A stretch of 64,000 bases of DNA from Bathymodiolus brooksi (GCA_963680875.1 OY804590.1:22010640-22074639); one strand, 5' to 3'; shown: positions 1 to 10,877, counted from the first letter of the stretch. Numbers and translations: made by a program. The notes: generated by a model not told the origin, from the sequence alone.

Positions 1-403
1 GATGGAACTTCTATTCCGTAGGATAGCCGAGAAATACTTTTTTGACAGAGGAATGGTTTATTATTTACCATTACTGTTTTATTTTTTATTGGACGACTCT
101 TATTGTTCACGGTTACACTATATATTGTTGTGATGGGTTATACATGTATTGTTTTTCAGAGTGGAAATGAAGTTGCGCTGGTTTTTGTTATCAATTGTTT
201 ATATCTGTATTGCCGTTGAAGATCCTATTTTCAAGAGGTATGGGTTGGAAACCCATTAACCTATATTACCCCGCCACTTTTGTGTGCCTGTTCAAAACCA
301 TGATATTTATTTTCATCGGTATCTGTTGTGATCATCATCGTGTGCAATGGTTAGAGGTGATTGCTCGTTTTGTTTATATTGGTGGAATTGTTGACATAAT
401 AAA

Positions 404-735
404 AACGTAGATATCAAATTTAGTGCCCACGATGTGTTTCTGGAATAACCATCATCAGCTACGCTCAATACCGAAAGGTTGGAAAACCAAATAATTTAAA
501 AAGTATTGGGAGCAAGTAAATCAAAGGACCTAAACAGGATCGCCAAACTCGGTTGAGGTCAGCTATGCTTAATAGAGGAGAACCTTAGTTTTGATAATAA
601 TTACATAATTTAACAACTGTAAATTTCAATAATAAATAAATCTAATAAATCATGTCAGTTCCGAAACACTGGCTACTGGGCGGATGATACCCTCGGGGAC
701 TTATAGCCCAAACAGCAGTGGCATCGCCCCAGTGA
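404..735. repeat. Dispersed bivalve repeat, copy 1
   Basis: The stretch from about 488 to 690 is repeated at 770-965 with small differences, and a more diverged third copy lies at 8150-8290. The start near 404-450 also resembles 5780-5830. No reading frame of note is present. The duplicated part lies just downstream of the exon at 1000-1155 on the minus strand, so it sits in an intron of the TNFR-like gene. Confidence 0.7.
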
Positions 736-769
736 TAATAATAAAAAATATTGGAAAGTCAAATAATAT

Positions 770-965
770 AAAAGTATTTGGGAGCAATAAAACCAAAGGG
801 CCTAAACAGGTTAGCCAAAATCAGCTAAGGTCACCTATACTTGAGGGAGGAGAACCTTAGTTTTGATAATAATTACGGTACATAATTTAATAACTAAATT
901 TCAATAATAAATATATCTAATAAATCATGTCAGTGCCGAAACACTGACTACTGGGCGGATGATAA
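770..965. repeat. Dispersed bivalve repeat, copy 2
   Basis: Second copy of the repeat at 488-690. The open frame of the neighbouring TNFR-like exon runs on by chance into this repeat on the minus strand, giving a false C-terminus. The real exon should end at a splice donor near 1000. Confidence 0.7.
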
Positions 966-999
966 TAATGTCTTGTATACTTGCCAAGAATCGGCTTAC

Positions 1000-1155
1000 A
1001 TTCCATATTATTTGTCGTATTACATGGACTATTGATGTGCGACCCGTTGGGACAGGCTGTTGTACATGCCAGGCACGTTTCGTAGGTTGGTGACGGATTA
1101 TAGGTGAACCCTGATCTACATGACTCACACACAGTATTAGAATTCGAATTGGAAG
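1000..1155 (-). CDS. TNF-receptor-like protein, exon with third-position cysteine-rich domain
   Basis: Seen: after a pyrimidine-rich acceptor ending TATTTCAG (AG at 1156-1157) the minus strand encodes a Cys-rich stretch, with VCESCRSGF, ETCLACTTACPNG and SPCNTTNN motifs. Known: this spacing of Cys pairs is that of TNFR-superfamily extracellular repeats, which bind TNF-type ligands at the cell surface. The exon enters in phase 1, matching the end of the exon at 4704-4977. If it ends at the donor GTAAGC (GT at 998-999) it is 156 nt, a symmetric phase 1-1 exon. A second donor, GTATAC at 979-980, is possible but breaks the symmetry. Transmembrane and cytoplasmic parts are not seen and should lie off the left end of the window. 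Confidence 0.7.
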
Positions 1156-1338
1156 CTGAAATACCGAATATATCATTTAGTAAAAATAAGTTCTCTTTTC
1201 AATTTTCAGTTGTGTCGTGATGAAATCCCACTACAAATCACCTACCTCGTCTTAAAACTACTACATTTTATCCTGCAATCAGTACATTTGCTGTACAAAT
1301 ATGCTATACGAATAAATTTTTGCTTTATTCGTACTAGA

Positions 1339-1395
1339 CGAATAAACTTTTCAGCCTACGAATAAACTTTTCAGCCTGCGAATAAACTTTCCTGG
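1339..1395. repeat. Short tandem repeat, about 20-bp unit
   Basis: Three imperfect copies of a unit of the form cgaataaacttttcagccta lie side by side. Confidence 0.7.
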
Positions 1396-1576
1396 TACCC
1401 TGTAGCTATGTACAGCGGAGGGCGCAGACAAGTATGAAACTGGTACTAATGTAACGCGGACCACGAAGAAGACACCCTTGACAACATTTATGAAAGGCGA
1501 GGAATGACGCTTGTTTCTGTCCTTTTTGTTTAAATCTGACAAGTTTTCCGACTTTTTTGACATTGCAGGATAAACA

Positions 1577-1723
1577 CAATATACGTACATTGTCGTTAAA
1601 TATAAAATTCATTTGTACTCGCTGCGAAACAGGCCTGAAAAGCTCGCCGAAGGCTCGCTACTCTGCCTGTTTCTAAAGCTCGTACAAATAAATTTCATAT
1701 TTACCGACAATGTACGTATATTG
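1577..1723. mobile_element. Foldback (palindromic) MITE
   Basis: The two halves are near reverse complements: caatatacgtacattgtcg at the left pairs with cgacaatgtacgtatattg at the right. The arms are about 60 nt around a GC-richer centre. No protein is encoded. The superfamily cannot be assigned. Confidence 0.7.
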
Positions 1724-2236
1724 TATATTTGTACTATATTTTTGGAGTTAACTTCATATAGTTATTACCGATAATAATTATGATATTACCCATCGACCTT
1801 CTACTGGGTCCACTCCATTTGTGACGAACCCAAACCCCTCCCCTATTTTACCAGATTTAGCTTTCACACGTAATGTCTGATATACTTACATTTGTAGTAT
1901 ATTTTATAAATTGAGAGTGAAAGATATCAACTTATTTTGCTTCAACATAAGGAAAATTGTCTCCACTGTACAAACTAGTACTATCTTATAATGTAGTTTA
2001 TTTTGCTATGGAAGAGTTATTTCTTTGATCATTTATTGAAGGAAATCATTTATTTTTGTTAAGTGCACAAAAGCACTGGGACAAGACATAATATGTAAGT
2101 TTATTTTCATAACATTGAAATTCGAATATAAAAAAGGAGCAATCGATGTTATCTTCCACCAATAAATAACATAGACATTACAACAATAAGCCTGCAAATA
2201 CATTTCTACAACATTTGTAGTAAATGAGATCTCCTG

Positions 2237-2372
2237 GTATTGAATTTGAGATATATCACATGATCATCATCAGCAAATGAGAACCGTATTGAATTTGAGA
2301 TATATCACATGATCATCATCAGCAAATGATAACCCCTGGTATTGAATTTGAGATATACATTACATGATCATC
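2237..2372. repeat. Tandem repeat, about 53-bp unit
   Basis: Nearly three copies of a unit containing tattgaatttgagatata and catgatcatcat. Confidence 0.8.
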
Positions 2373-2820
2373 ATGTTTTTAGAAATGGGCTTATATCGAT
2401 CTCGGATTGAGTTTTTGGTCTTGTTTGAAGTTGTTTAACACTGTTTATAATGAAAACGTCCCACAAAAGTGATGAATTATAAAAAAAAAAAAAAAAAAAA
2501 AAGGGGGGGGGGTCCACAAATTGGGTACCTATGCATTCAATTCGTTGAAATGCACTGCACGATGACGCATATAAGTTTTTTTATATATTGATCAGCATTC
2601 GGGTAACAATTGCGTTCTATTTATAGAACTATTAGCAAACAGACACGTGTCTGCAATAAAAAAAAAATAACTACAGTATTTTTATTCCAATTGTTGCAAT
2701 TTGATTACAACTTGCTTCAGTTTTATACTGATTTCCTACAAAGAATCTAGATAGAAGTTGGACCATTGGGCAAACTGGCAGAATTTTGTTTTCTGTTGAG
2801 GACTACACAAATATGAGCTA

Positions 2821-3020
2821 TTACAATTGTTGTGGTATTAGACCAAAGCACAGTGACATTTCAAAAAGGGTGGGGGAGGGGGTATTTACAATTGTTGTGG
2901 TATTAGACCAAAGCACAGTGACATTTCAAAAAGGGTGGAGGAGGGGGTATTTACAATTTGTGTGGTATTAGACCAAAGCACAATAATATTTCAAAAGGGG
3001 GGGGGGGATTACAATTTGTA
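2821..3020. repeat. Minisatellite, 65-bp unit
   Basis: ttacaatt starts units at 2821, 2886, 2951 and 3009, giving a period of 65, 65 and 58 bases. Each unit carries gtattagaccaaagcaca and a G-rich run. Short open frames across it are by-products of the repeat. Confidence 0.85.
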
Positions 3021-3867
3021 TGGTATTGAGATAAAAATAGTGGCAATGTTATGTTTTATCAGTTGGTTGTTAATTTGCAGGGTATGTTCCCATCCTAGGA
3101 GGTTTTCAATCTCCATTACTAACCAATAAAGCAACGTAACTGATTATAAGATTAAGCTCATTATATTCTTGTTTATTCATAATTTTAAAAAAAAATCTGT
3201 TCCGCAAAAGTGACTAATCATGGTCTCAGAATCCTTGCTAAATCCTTGTGTACCTGTGTCATGTGTGTATGAATAAGGCCAGAAAAAATATATCTCTGTT
3301 CAAGGTTTCCCTACAGTACCGTCCCTATTTTTTCGGCCTACCCTAGCACATTTTATTGGTATTTTTTGTATAATGCCGCTAAGTCATCACATTTTGGTTA
3401 AGCACTGTTAAAAGTCAAGAAATCAAAATCATTTTGAAAAATAAAATGGTTTGACCTACCTACCTACCCTATTTTTTTCTATGTGTCCTTTTTGGTAAAT
3501 TCTACACGCAAAGTGCCCTTTCTAAAAAATAAATACCATGCCCCTTTTCAGTCCTAGATAAAACACTAAAAAAGTATTAATAAAACCACCGCTGGGGGAG
3601 GGGAATAACAGGCATTACTATAACCAACGCTAACGACTAGAACTAGAGCATGAGTAAAGTTTTCTTACCATTTTCCAAATTCTGCAAGATGCATTAAAAT
3701 CAACAAAAGTAAAGCATGTTATTTACATTGAAGAGCAACATAAATCTTTTGTGAAACAAACTGCATGGACATGATATATATACTTTAACTGACTTAATCA
3801 ATTAAGAGAAATGTAAACACAAAAACAAGGATTTTCCTATTCAGAAGAACAATGATAATATATATAT

Positions 3868-4104
3868 CACAGGCGTTCGTGGCACGGACCTACCACCCCC
3901 TTTTTTCTAACTATCTATATATTTATATAGGGTCAATATATGCAAGTTGTTGTTAGCATAAGATTGTATGAATATTGACACGAACAAGTTAAAATAAGGA
4001 AAAAGAGATGAAATAATAAAGAAATAAAGAAATGTTATTGGAAATAAATTTGTGAACAGAAAGTTAGAAAAAAAAGGGGGTGGTCCGTGCCACGAGCGCC
4101 TGTG
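3868..4104. mobile_element. MITE with CACAGGC ends
   Basis: Terminal inverted repeats of about 50 nt begin CACAGGCGTTCGTGGCACGG at the left, with CACAGGCGCTCGTGGCACGG at the right. The flanks on both sides are ATATATAT, consistent with an 8-bp target duplication, though the simple sequence makes this weak. It is non-coding. The first seven bases are shared with the elements at 32616 and 52990. Confidence 0.75.
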
Positions 4105-4703
4105 ATATATATATCAAGAATAACATTTTCAATAATACAGTGAAACCTCTCTAAACCGAACCTCCTTAGGCCCAACATTTGCATTCGGAATACACAGGTG
4201 TTGGGTCTAGATACAGTTTAGAGTGACAACAAGTTGAGCGATTCCCTACATTAGGACTTTATTTAAAGTTTGTACATGATTTCACATTATTCAGGGTTCT
4301 GTTCACATAAGTTTCACTGTATATGATTTCTTTATAGATGTTTAAAGAGATTAAATATAAATGTATATTGTTAAAGTAATTATCTACATTTTGTATATTG
4401 AATGATATATGGCAAATTACTTCTTTCATCAAATTGAGCAGGTAAAAAATGTTTTTGGTTTGTTAATATATAACCCAACCTAGTGTTTTAGTAGTGAACT
4501 TACCCAACAAAATTACATCAACCCTAAAAATATATATCAGTAATTTCAAACAAATTAATTTTCATTAGTTTATTTTGCATTTAAGAAAGCAATTAAAAAA
4601 AGATATTTGAAAAATAATATGCTTAATCACAGCAACATTATAAGTTGGGTTGGAACCAAACTGTTTGTTTAAAGGGAAGCACCTGTAACAATTTTATAAT
4701 TAC
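4105..4703. other. No recognised feature
   Basis: AT-rich intronic sequence with no coherent frame or repeat that I can see. Confidence 0.5.
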
Positions 4704-4977
4704 CTGATTTGAAAGCTCCACTACCAGCTGCACACTTTGAATTTACTTTACAGTAGCCATTTCCCATGCCACCATAGTCTTCGATGAAATGATGACCTGG
4801 TTTGCACCCACAAACAGTGTTTGCAAAAGCTGTACAATTAACAAGTATGGCTGAAACATCATGATTTCTCACGACTTCATCACAACTGGTGCATGGTCCG
4901 CAGGAGTGGGCAATATTCTGGAATTTCTGATAATGATTATCAGGACATGGCATGCACTGTGCGTGTGTCTCTGTACG
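4704..4977 (-). CDS. TNF-receptor-like protein, exon with cysteine-rich domains
   Basis: Seen: acceptor TCAACAG (AG at 4978-4979), then 274 nt of open frame on the minus strand ending at the donor CAG|GTAATT (GT at 4702-4703). It enters in phase 0 and leaves in phase 1, matching the exons on both sides. The peptide has the TNFR-superfamily pattern: MPCPDNHYQ, SCGPCTSC, then NTVCGCKPGHHF, CKVNSKC and AAGSG. Known: such repeats form the ligand-binding ectodomain of TNF receptors. Which subfamily it belongs to (death receptor or TRAF-binding) cannot be told without the cytoplasmic exon. Confidence 0.8.
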
Positions 4978-6036
4978 CTGTTGACAGAAAGCAATAAAAT
5001 GGGATCAATCGTCATACGTTTATATATTAGTAAGTAATGTATCATGAAGCCTTGTCACAAAAAGATATTCACCTTCATTGCGAAAAGAAGATCATGTTAT
5101 TTGCTATAGTTGATCTTTACGCGATGCTTCTTAAATAAGGTTGTGGATTCTGAATTATGGGCATTTAAGGTCACTTAAAAGATAATTTGTAGATACCAAA
5201 GGGTTGATCAGAAGCCAAAAATAGAAGAAAGACAGACAACACAATGGCAAAAAAAAAACTAAAAGGACAAAAGAATAAACAATAATCTAGAAAACACTAC
5301 ACAGCAAAATAAAGATTGAGCAACACTTAACCCTCCATAAAACCAGAGGTGAACTCAGATGTTCCGGAACGGTAAGCAGTTCCTGTTCCACTAATTTCAC
5401 CCATATTTCAGTTCTATCGTGTCAAACAGTGTTATTGATGGGGGAAATCAGTGCACACAGAGAAAACTGTTAAACTAATTAAAATTGTTTTTGTTCAGTT
5501 TTCATGAATATTCACGATTGACCATGGTCCATTTCTTTTAACACGTGTTCGACTATCTTATAAAATAATGTTATTCGATCTTCCTGTATCGAGGGCTCGT
5601 AATAACAATTTATAGACTGGTTGACACATAATTTGTCTTTGAACTATTTAACCCTTATAATGTCCAAGGAGCCTATGCTTAGGCTTTTCAAACAACCCTT
5701 ATTAAATGATACCTCTTTTTTTGTTAACACTTAACCTTTGATACGACGTTCTAGAAACTTTTATTCTAGTAATAAAAATGAAGATATCTAATTCAGTGCG
5801 CATGACGCGTTTCTGGAATAACTTAAATCAGGTACACGTAGCTGAGTATCCGTAGCTCTTATGGTCTCTTGGTTCCGCCATCTTAACCGATTTCGGAAAA
5901 CTCACGTAGTTTCCGAATAAGCCTGTGCAAAATCAAGGTAAGCTTCATCCAAAGTCGATTCTATATTTCTCACCTTTGTTCTAGTCAAGATGGTGGACAA
6001 AAGGCAGAGTTAAGAACAATAACTATTTATACCACA

Positions 6037-7295
6037 AGGCCAAAAAAAAATATGTTTACGGTCACATGTAAAAAAAATCTAGCGTCGGTCAGTCGGTCGG
6101 CATTAATCTTTTCTTTCTTTTTTTTTTACTATCGGCAAATCCGGAAATAGTCGTTCCCGGTTCCGGAATCCGATTCCGGTATTTCATTTTTGAAATTTCC
6201 GGCAAGCCGTCATTTGTTCATTCTCTATCCAGAGTTGTCGTTCCTGCTACCCTACACTCCATCTCTCCAATCGTAACTACTCGGCCATTCTCGCTACCCT
6301 ACAAATAGATAGTAGAAATTTGTCTTAAATTGTTTGCCGGAAGTTAAGTTAAGTTCAGCCGCACAAAAATATAGTCCACGAAAATCCAATATGGAAGACA
6401 TACTAAGTAAAATCGAATCATGCAAAACTAATTAAAACTTAACTTTTATCCATGAAAATAAGTGTGTGTGTGTGGGGGGGGGGGGGGGGGGGGGAGTAAT
6501 TTTTAAGAGAGAATTGATTTGAAATGAGTGATTTATTTTCATCTTCAATGATATTTACAATAATTAAAACAATCTTTAGTACATTTATTTTACTGTTTCT
6601 AACTTTTACAAGAATCTTGTAAAATGGGCGTTGACAGAGATAGAGTCTAGCGTAGCAGGAACGACAACTCTGGATAGAGAATGTCCATCTCTGTCAACGC
6701 CCATTTTACAAGATTTTTGTAAAATTTAGAAACAGTAAAAAAATGTACTTAAAATTGTTTTAATTATTGTAAATATCAATAAAGATAAAAAATAAATCAC
6801 TCATTTAAAATCAATTCTCTCTTAAAAATGATTTGTGATCGTTTTTAACTTTTACCTCCGCAAAATAGTTCTCCAAGAAATGGGGGGGGGGGGAAATCAT
6901 TTTTAAGAGAGAGAATTGATTTGAAATGAGTGATTTATTTTCATCTTTATTGATATTTACAATAATTAAAACAATTTTAAGTACATTTTTTTTACTGTTT
7001 CTAAATTTTACAAAAATCTTGTAAAATGAGCGTTGACAGAGATGTTGTGTAGCGTAGCAGGAACGACAACTCTGGATAGAGAATGTCATTTGTTGAAGCT
7101 GGTTTATGACGAGTTACGCAGTTTTTCTACCTTTCTTTGCTCTCAATTTCGACAAAAAGCTAGGGGTTGAATAAATAAAACATTGCTGCTGATAAAACAA
7201 CAAAAATGGTTATCCGAATTCGGTGTAAAAATTGATAGGGCCGCTAACAAAAATTAGGGTATCGGGTGACCGTAAACAAACATTTGTTTTGGCCT
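6037..7295. mobile_element. MITE family with AGGCCAAAAAAA ends, split by a MULE-like element
   Basis: Inverted ends AGGCCAAAAAAAA...TTTACGGTCAC at 6037 and the reverse complement ending GGCCT at 7295. A 371-bp uninterrupted relative lies at 54846-55216 and shares the inner motif with ccggaatcggattccgg. Here it is interrupted at 6219-7085. Non-coding. Confidence 0.7.
6219..7085. mobile_element. MULE-like MITE (composite) with 9-bp target duplication
   Basis: Begins CATTCTCTATCCAGAGTTG and ends with its reverse complement. Both sides carry TCATTTGTT (6210-6218 and 7086-7094), a 9-bp duplication typical of Mutator-like elements. The interior is itself rearranged: a ~150-bp block occurs at 6495-6640, inverted at 6690-6830, and again at 6895-7050, with an extra internal copy of the terminal sequence near 6652-6683. 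G-runs lie at 6470-6495 and 6880-6893. Confidence 0.75.
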
Positions 7296-7444
7296 AATGG
7301 GCATTTAAGCCGGGATATAAATACGAATATAAAAATGAGATTATATAGTAACCCGAAAGACCCGACCTCGGAGTCGGAATTCCACAAGTTTACAAACAAG
7401 TGAAATCCGTAGTTCTACAGTATGGTAAGGATTTGTATAGGAAA

Positions 7445-7551
7445 ACTACTATTTAAATCCTTGAGTATGGTCACCAGAAAAACTACTATTTAAATCCTTG
7501 AGTATTGTCACCAGAAAAACGACTATTTAAATCCTTGAGTATGGTCACCAG
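7445..7551. repeat. Tandem repeat, 37-bp unit, target of the element at 7552
   Basis: actactatttaaatcc recurs at 7445, 7482 and (as acgact) 7519. The last unit ends with GGTCACCAG, which is duplicated on the far side of the following element. Confidence 0.85.
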
Positions 7552-8048
7552 CATCTTCGCTAGCCAGGGGTTACGATTCGGGTCCCCCTTCCCTCCACCC
7601 TTGGCGGATCTAGAATACATTTTGAGGATTCGCGTTTTAATATTTCATTGGTTACGGCTACCAGTACACGTATCCAATCAGAAGACGTTTTACACGGAGC
7701 ACATGTTATCGACGAAATGCAAGCAAAGATGCCACTTCCCGTTTTGGTTCCAATGAAAACATCTTTCCCGTCTGCCAAAGCTTTGAAACTTTTCACTTGG
7801 TTGACAGTAAGTGCTTCCAAATTAAATTTATCACAAATAAGTTTTTCTTCACTGGGCGCTGCCATTTTCAACTCTCCAACATACGTATAACAAAACGATT
7901 CTGATTGGCTGGCGATGACGGCTATCTAAGGGGCGCAACTTCAATAAACCACCAAGTGGCATTGCACGCGAATTTCAAAATATATTCTAGATCCGCCAAG
8001 GGTGGAGGGAAGGGGGACCCGAATCGTAACCCTTGGCTAGCGAAGATG
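7552..8048. mobile_element. Pack-MULE-like element carrying a helicase exon
   Basis: Inverted repeats of about 80 nt start CATCTTCGCTAGCCA at both ends and are flanked by an exact 9-bp duplication, GGTCACCAG (7543-7551 and 8049-8057). The length and the 9-bp duplication fit Mutator-like elements. The interior is not transposase but a piece of a helicase-like gene on the minus strand (7620-7865). Known: Pack-MULEs carry captured gene fragments. That this is one is inference from structure. Confidence 0.75.
7620..7865 (-). pseudogene. RecQ/DEAD-type helicase N-terminal exon fragment
   Basis: The minus strand from ATG at 7865 reads MAAPSEEKLICDKF, then FNLEALTVNQVKSFKALADG and KDVFIGTKTGSG. This is a helicase N-terminus: a Q-motif-like segment about 30 residues before a Walker A (motif I). 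The Lys-Ser of the Walker A is lost: after GSG the frame reads I-F-A, as expected from a 2-nt deletion. The rest of the helicase (motifs Ia-VI) is absent. It lies wholly between the inverted repeats of the element at 7552-8048, so it is a captured fragment rather than a working gene. RecQ-like is my best match. Another SF2 helicase is possible. Confidence 0.6.
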
Positions 8049-8559
8049 GGTCACCAGAAAAAAGAAGCATAAAGAGTTACGGTTCCACAGCTACAAGTAC
8101 ACTCAAAATTAAAAGATTGGTACACGTATAATGGGCAAACTACATAATTTTATTCTTTGGGAGAAAGAATACCAAAGGGCATAAAAAGGATAGCCCAAAT
8201 CTTCTAATGTGATCCCCTGATGCACAATAAACTGTAAATTTCAATAATAAATGTATCTACATTGTAATAAATCATGCCTTGACCGAAACTACAAATATCT
8301 GCACACACAAAATTTGTTTTTATATAATTTTGCTATCTGATCTACTATGAAGGTTGGTAACGCGTAACGCGTAACCTTCTGTTAAAGGCACACAAGCCGT
8401 TATTTTAATTAAAAAAAAATGTTTCATAATATAAGACCTAAGCTTTGATTTAAAAAACCATAAACATATATTACAGTTGAAATTTTTCATACTATCATAC
8501 GTAAATAGCCTAGAACAAAGGAAATACATCGCTGTTGTGATTTCCTGTTAAAAAGTCAC

Positions 8560-8730
8560 TGTTTCATGATAGCTGGTATCACATATTTTAACACTACAGT
8601 CACGTCAGTCTCTCATTCTTGTATTTACAATTTATTTGATATTTTGTGCAATCACCTTATGTTTTATTATGTTTATATGCCCCTTCGTGTGCCTTTTAAT
8701 TTGGACCAATAAATCTTATCTTATCTTATC
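8560..8730 (+). repeat. Non-LTR retrotransposon 3' end fragment
   Basis: Ends ggaccaataaatcttatc followed by a short ttatc tandem tail, the usual form of a LINE 3' end (AATAAA signal plus short tail repeat). It abuts the duplicated first-exon copy at 8741. Confidence 0.5.
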
Positions 8731-9210
8731 TATTAATTACCTGACAATCATTTATCCAATAAAATCCCGGGGGACAATAGTAACACACCTTTCCATTCTT
8801 CTCATATGATGAAAACGGACAGAACACGCCCGAAAATTGATAAATAATAGTATTGATGAAAAATAGATTTCTAAAACTGAGCTTTGTCATCGGAAAAAAT
8901 AATTTTCTACAACAAATATATCTCTCATAAATATGTCACCTTACAAATCGCCTAGATATATATATATGTGTCTGGTTTTTCCAGAGTTAAAAATAAACCA
9001 AGAAGTAAACGAGGGCGGAGAAGCAAAACAACGTTATTTTATTTTAACAGTTGTTTAGGAATTGTTTAAAGTAATTGTTTTATTTTCTTGTTTTGTTTTG
9101 TGATCTTTTGTGTTTCTTCTTTTAGATAATAAAATAGGTTTTTCGTACACACTGTGTTCATATCACGTGACTTGTCCATTATTCTAATGTAGCGGAGGTG
9201 ATTTTTTGTT
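8725..9210. repeat. Tandem segmental duplication, left copy
   Basis: Matches 9505-10432 over the exon, the tatatatatgtgtctgg stretch and the downstream cgagggcggagaagcaaaac to tagcggaggtga block. The right copy is longer because it contains a MITE (9715-10037) and about 109 nt near 10120-10228. Confidence 0.8.
8741..8890 (-). CDS. TNF-receptor-like protein, duplicate first exon (signal peptide)
   Basis: 150 nt from ATG (8890) to donor CAG|GTAATT (GT at 8739-8740), exactly 50 codons. It begins MTKLSFRNLFFINTIIYQFS, a hydrophobic signal-peptide-like segment, followed by SSYEKNGKVCYYCPPGFYW and INDCQ, the start of a TNFR Cys-rich repeat. It is a full copy of the exon at 9519-9668 with about nine amino-acid changes, no stop, and the same splice donor and phase. 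It may serve as an alternative first exon or be unused. Confidence 0.7.
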
Positions 9211-9518
9211 AAGCTTATTCGAGTTTAAATTATCTAAAAATCCGTATTTATAAATAATTTTGGTTTTTTGGCACTTTACCCGTGTCGTACACAACGTGAT
9301 TTATATAGATTTCTGGTACAGGTTTAGACATTCATAGATATAGAGTACCTAATCTATATTTAGATTTTAGTGTCTGTGTTTTCTATTTATATGTCAATGA
9401 AATCCAGAAACTTTCGTAATTAGAAATATATCTTTAATATAACACGTGTATGAAAAATATATATGTATATGAATAAGTGTAAATTTCATATTTTTCTTCA
9501 TAAATACTAATTAATTAC

Positions 9519-9668
9519 CTGACAATCATTCAGCCAATAGAATCCTGGTGGACAGTAGTAGCACACCTTTCCATTCTTTTCATATGATGAAAACAGACAG
9601 AACACGCACGAAAATTGATAAATAATAGTAATGATGAAAATTAGATTACTAAAACTGTGCTTTGTCAT
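9519..9668 (-). CDS. TNF-receptor-like protein, first exon (signal peptide)
   Basis: I chose the ATG at 9668 because it gives a 50-codon exon identical in length to the copy at 8741-8890 and places a hydrophobic run (LIFIITIIYQFSCVFC) right after MTKHSFSN. An in-frame upstream ATG at 9710 exists but lies in sequence not shared by the copies. The mature part starts near SSYEKNGKVCYYCPPGFYW and ends LNDCQ at donor CAG|GTAATT (GT at 9517-9518). Phase 0 fits the acceptor at 4978. It encodes the secretory signal and the opening of the first TNFR Cys-rich repeat. Confidence 0.75.
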
Positions 9669-9714
9669 CGGAAAGAATAATTTTCTACAACAAATATATC
9701 TCTCAGTCATATAT

Positions 9715-10037
9715 CAATCGTAACCTCGTACGTAGATAGTAGAAATTCTTCTTAAATTGTTTGCTGGAAGTTAAGTTAAGTTAAGCCGCACAAAAATATA
9801 GTCCAAGAAAATCCAATATGGAAGACATATACTAAGTAAAATCTAATCATGCAAAACTAATTAAAACTTTAACTTTTATCCATGAAAATAATTGAAATAT
9901 AGAATTTTTTTAAAAATATAACTTTATCAAACTGTCAATTAACTGACATGCGAAAAGTAGTGCGATTTATACGCCTAATGCATACGAGGTTATTTGTAGG
10001 GTAGCGAGAATGGGGATTGGCCGAGTAGTTACGATTG
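9715..10037. mobile_element. MITE with CAATCGTAAC ends
   Basis: 323 bp absent from the left duplication copy. Inverted ends CAATCGTAAC / GTTACGATTG. The interior (gtagaaattcttcttaaattg and onward) matches 6300-6440, and its right end resembles the reverse complement of 6268-6303. Because it is missing from the left copy, it either inserted after the duplication or was lost there. Confidence 0.7.
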
Positions 10038-10436
10038 TCTTATATATATCACTTTAGAAATCGCCTATATATATATATGTCCGGTTTTTTCAGAGTTAAA
10101 AATAAACCAAGAAGTAAATAAGGGTAATAACAAAATTACCGAGCTTCGAGCAATCTTACAAAGAGAAAGTCAAAACTCATAAGTATATAAACAGACAAAA
10201 TCAGTCAACAACCGGAAAACTGTGAAAAACGAGGGCGGAGAAGCAAAACAACGTTATTTTATTATAACAGCTGTTTAGGAATTGTTTAAAGTAATTGGTT
10301 TTTTTTTCTTGTTTTGTTTTGTGATCTTTTGTGTTTCTTCTTTTAGATAATAAAATAGGGTTTTCGTACACACTGTTCATATCACGTGCCTTGTCCATTA
10401 TTCTAATGTAGCGGAGGTGAATTTTTGTTAAGCTTA

Positions 10437-10877
10437 TTATATATCTTTATTTCTCATAACCAATTTTACAAAGTTACAGAGATAACAACAATATAACACA
10501 TATTATTACATTTAAAGGAAGATAGAAGGTGGATCAACCCGGAGGACATACCCTCATATTTACAATTCTGATATATTTACACATATTACATAAAACGCTA
10601 ACTGATTTTGAATTCATCAGATTTGAAAACTTGAGTATATTTAGTCTATTTATGAAGTGTGGTTCAAAATACTTCTTACGTTCATTTGACAAAGATGGAC
10701 ATTCAAATAGATAGTGAAATTCATCACCTAAGTTTCTTCCGTTGCACAGGTCACAAATCCGATTTTCCCTTTTTATATTAGGCCAACGCCCAACTTCTAT
10801 CGGTAGCCTATGGTTTGACGTCCTAAATTTAACAAGTATATTTAGGTTCTTACATACATGTACGTTCTTGAGAAAGA
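10437..10877 (-). pseudogene. LINE A: non-LTR retrotransposon 3' fragment
   Basis: The minus strand encodes the C-terminal part of a LINE ORF2: KFRTSNHRLPIEVGRW, then the zinc-finger CDLCNGRNLGDEFHYLFEC, ending VCPPG and a stop at 10534-10536. The untranslated tail runs to about 10437 with an AATAAAGA signal near the end. It is 5'-truncated at a palindromic element (10872-10993). Function is the end of a reverse transcriptase protein. This piece is dead. Confidence 0.8.

Larger units (their letters stand above)
1156..4703 (-). other. Intron between TNFR-like exons 2 and 3
   Basis: Inferred intron of 3.5 kb. It contains a foldback element (1577-1723), two small tandem repeats (2237-2372 and 2821-3010), a poly-A/poly-G run near 2480-2512 and a MITE (3868-4104). 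I see no exon with convincing splice sites in it. Confidence 0.55.
4978..8740 (-). other. Intron 1 of the TNFR-like gene (from the nearer first exon)
   Basis: Lies between the acceptor at 4978 and the donor of the exon copy at 8741. It is filled with nested MITEs (6037-7295), the helicase-bearing element (7552-8048), a repeat copy (8150-8290) and a LINE 3' tail (8560-8730). 4978-6036 shows only diffuse repeat remnants. Confidence 0.5.
9505..10432. repeat. Tandem segmental duplication, right copy
   Basis: Right copy of the block at 8725-9210, including the TNFR-like first exon and its upstream region. It is interrupted by the MITE at 9715-10037. Confidence 0.8.

Noticed and set aside
917..1132. 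TNFR-like frame as a complete 71-residue protein
   Set aside because: Its C-terminus lies in a dispersed repeat and its start is inside an exon. Splice sites and phase show it is an internal exon.
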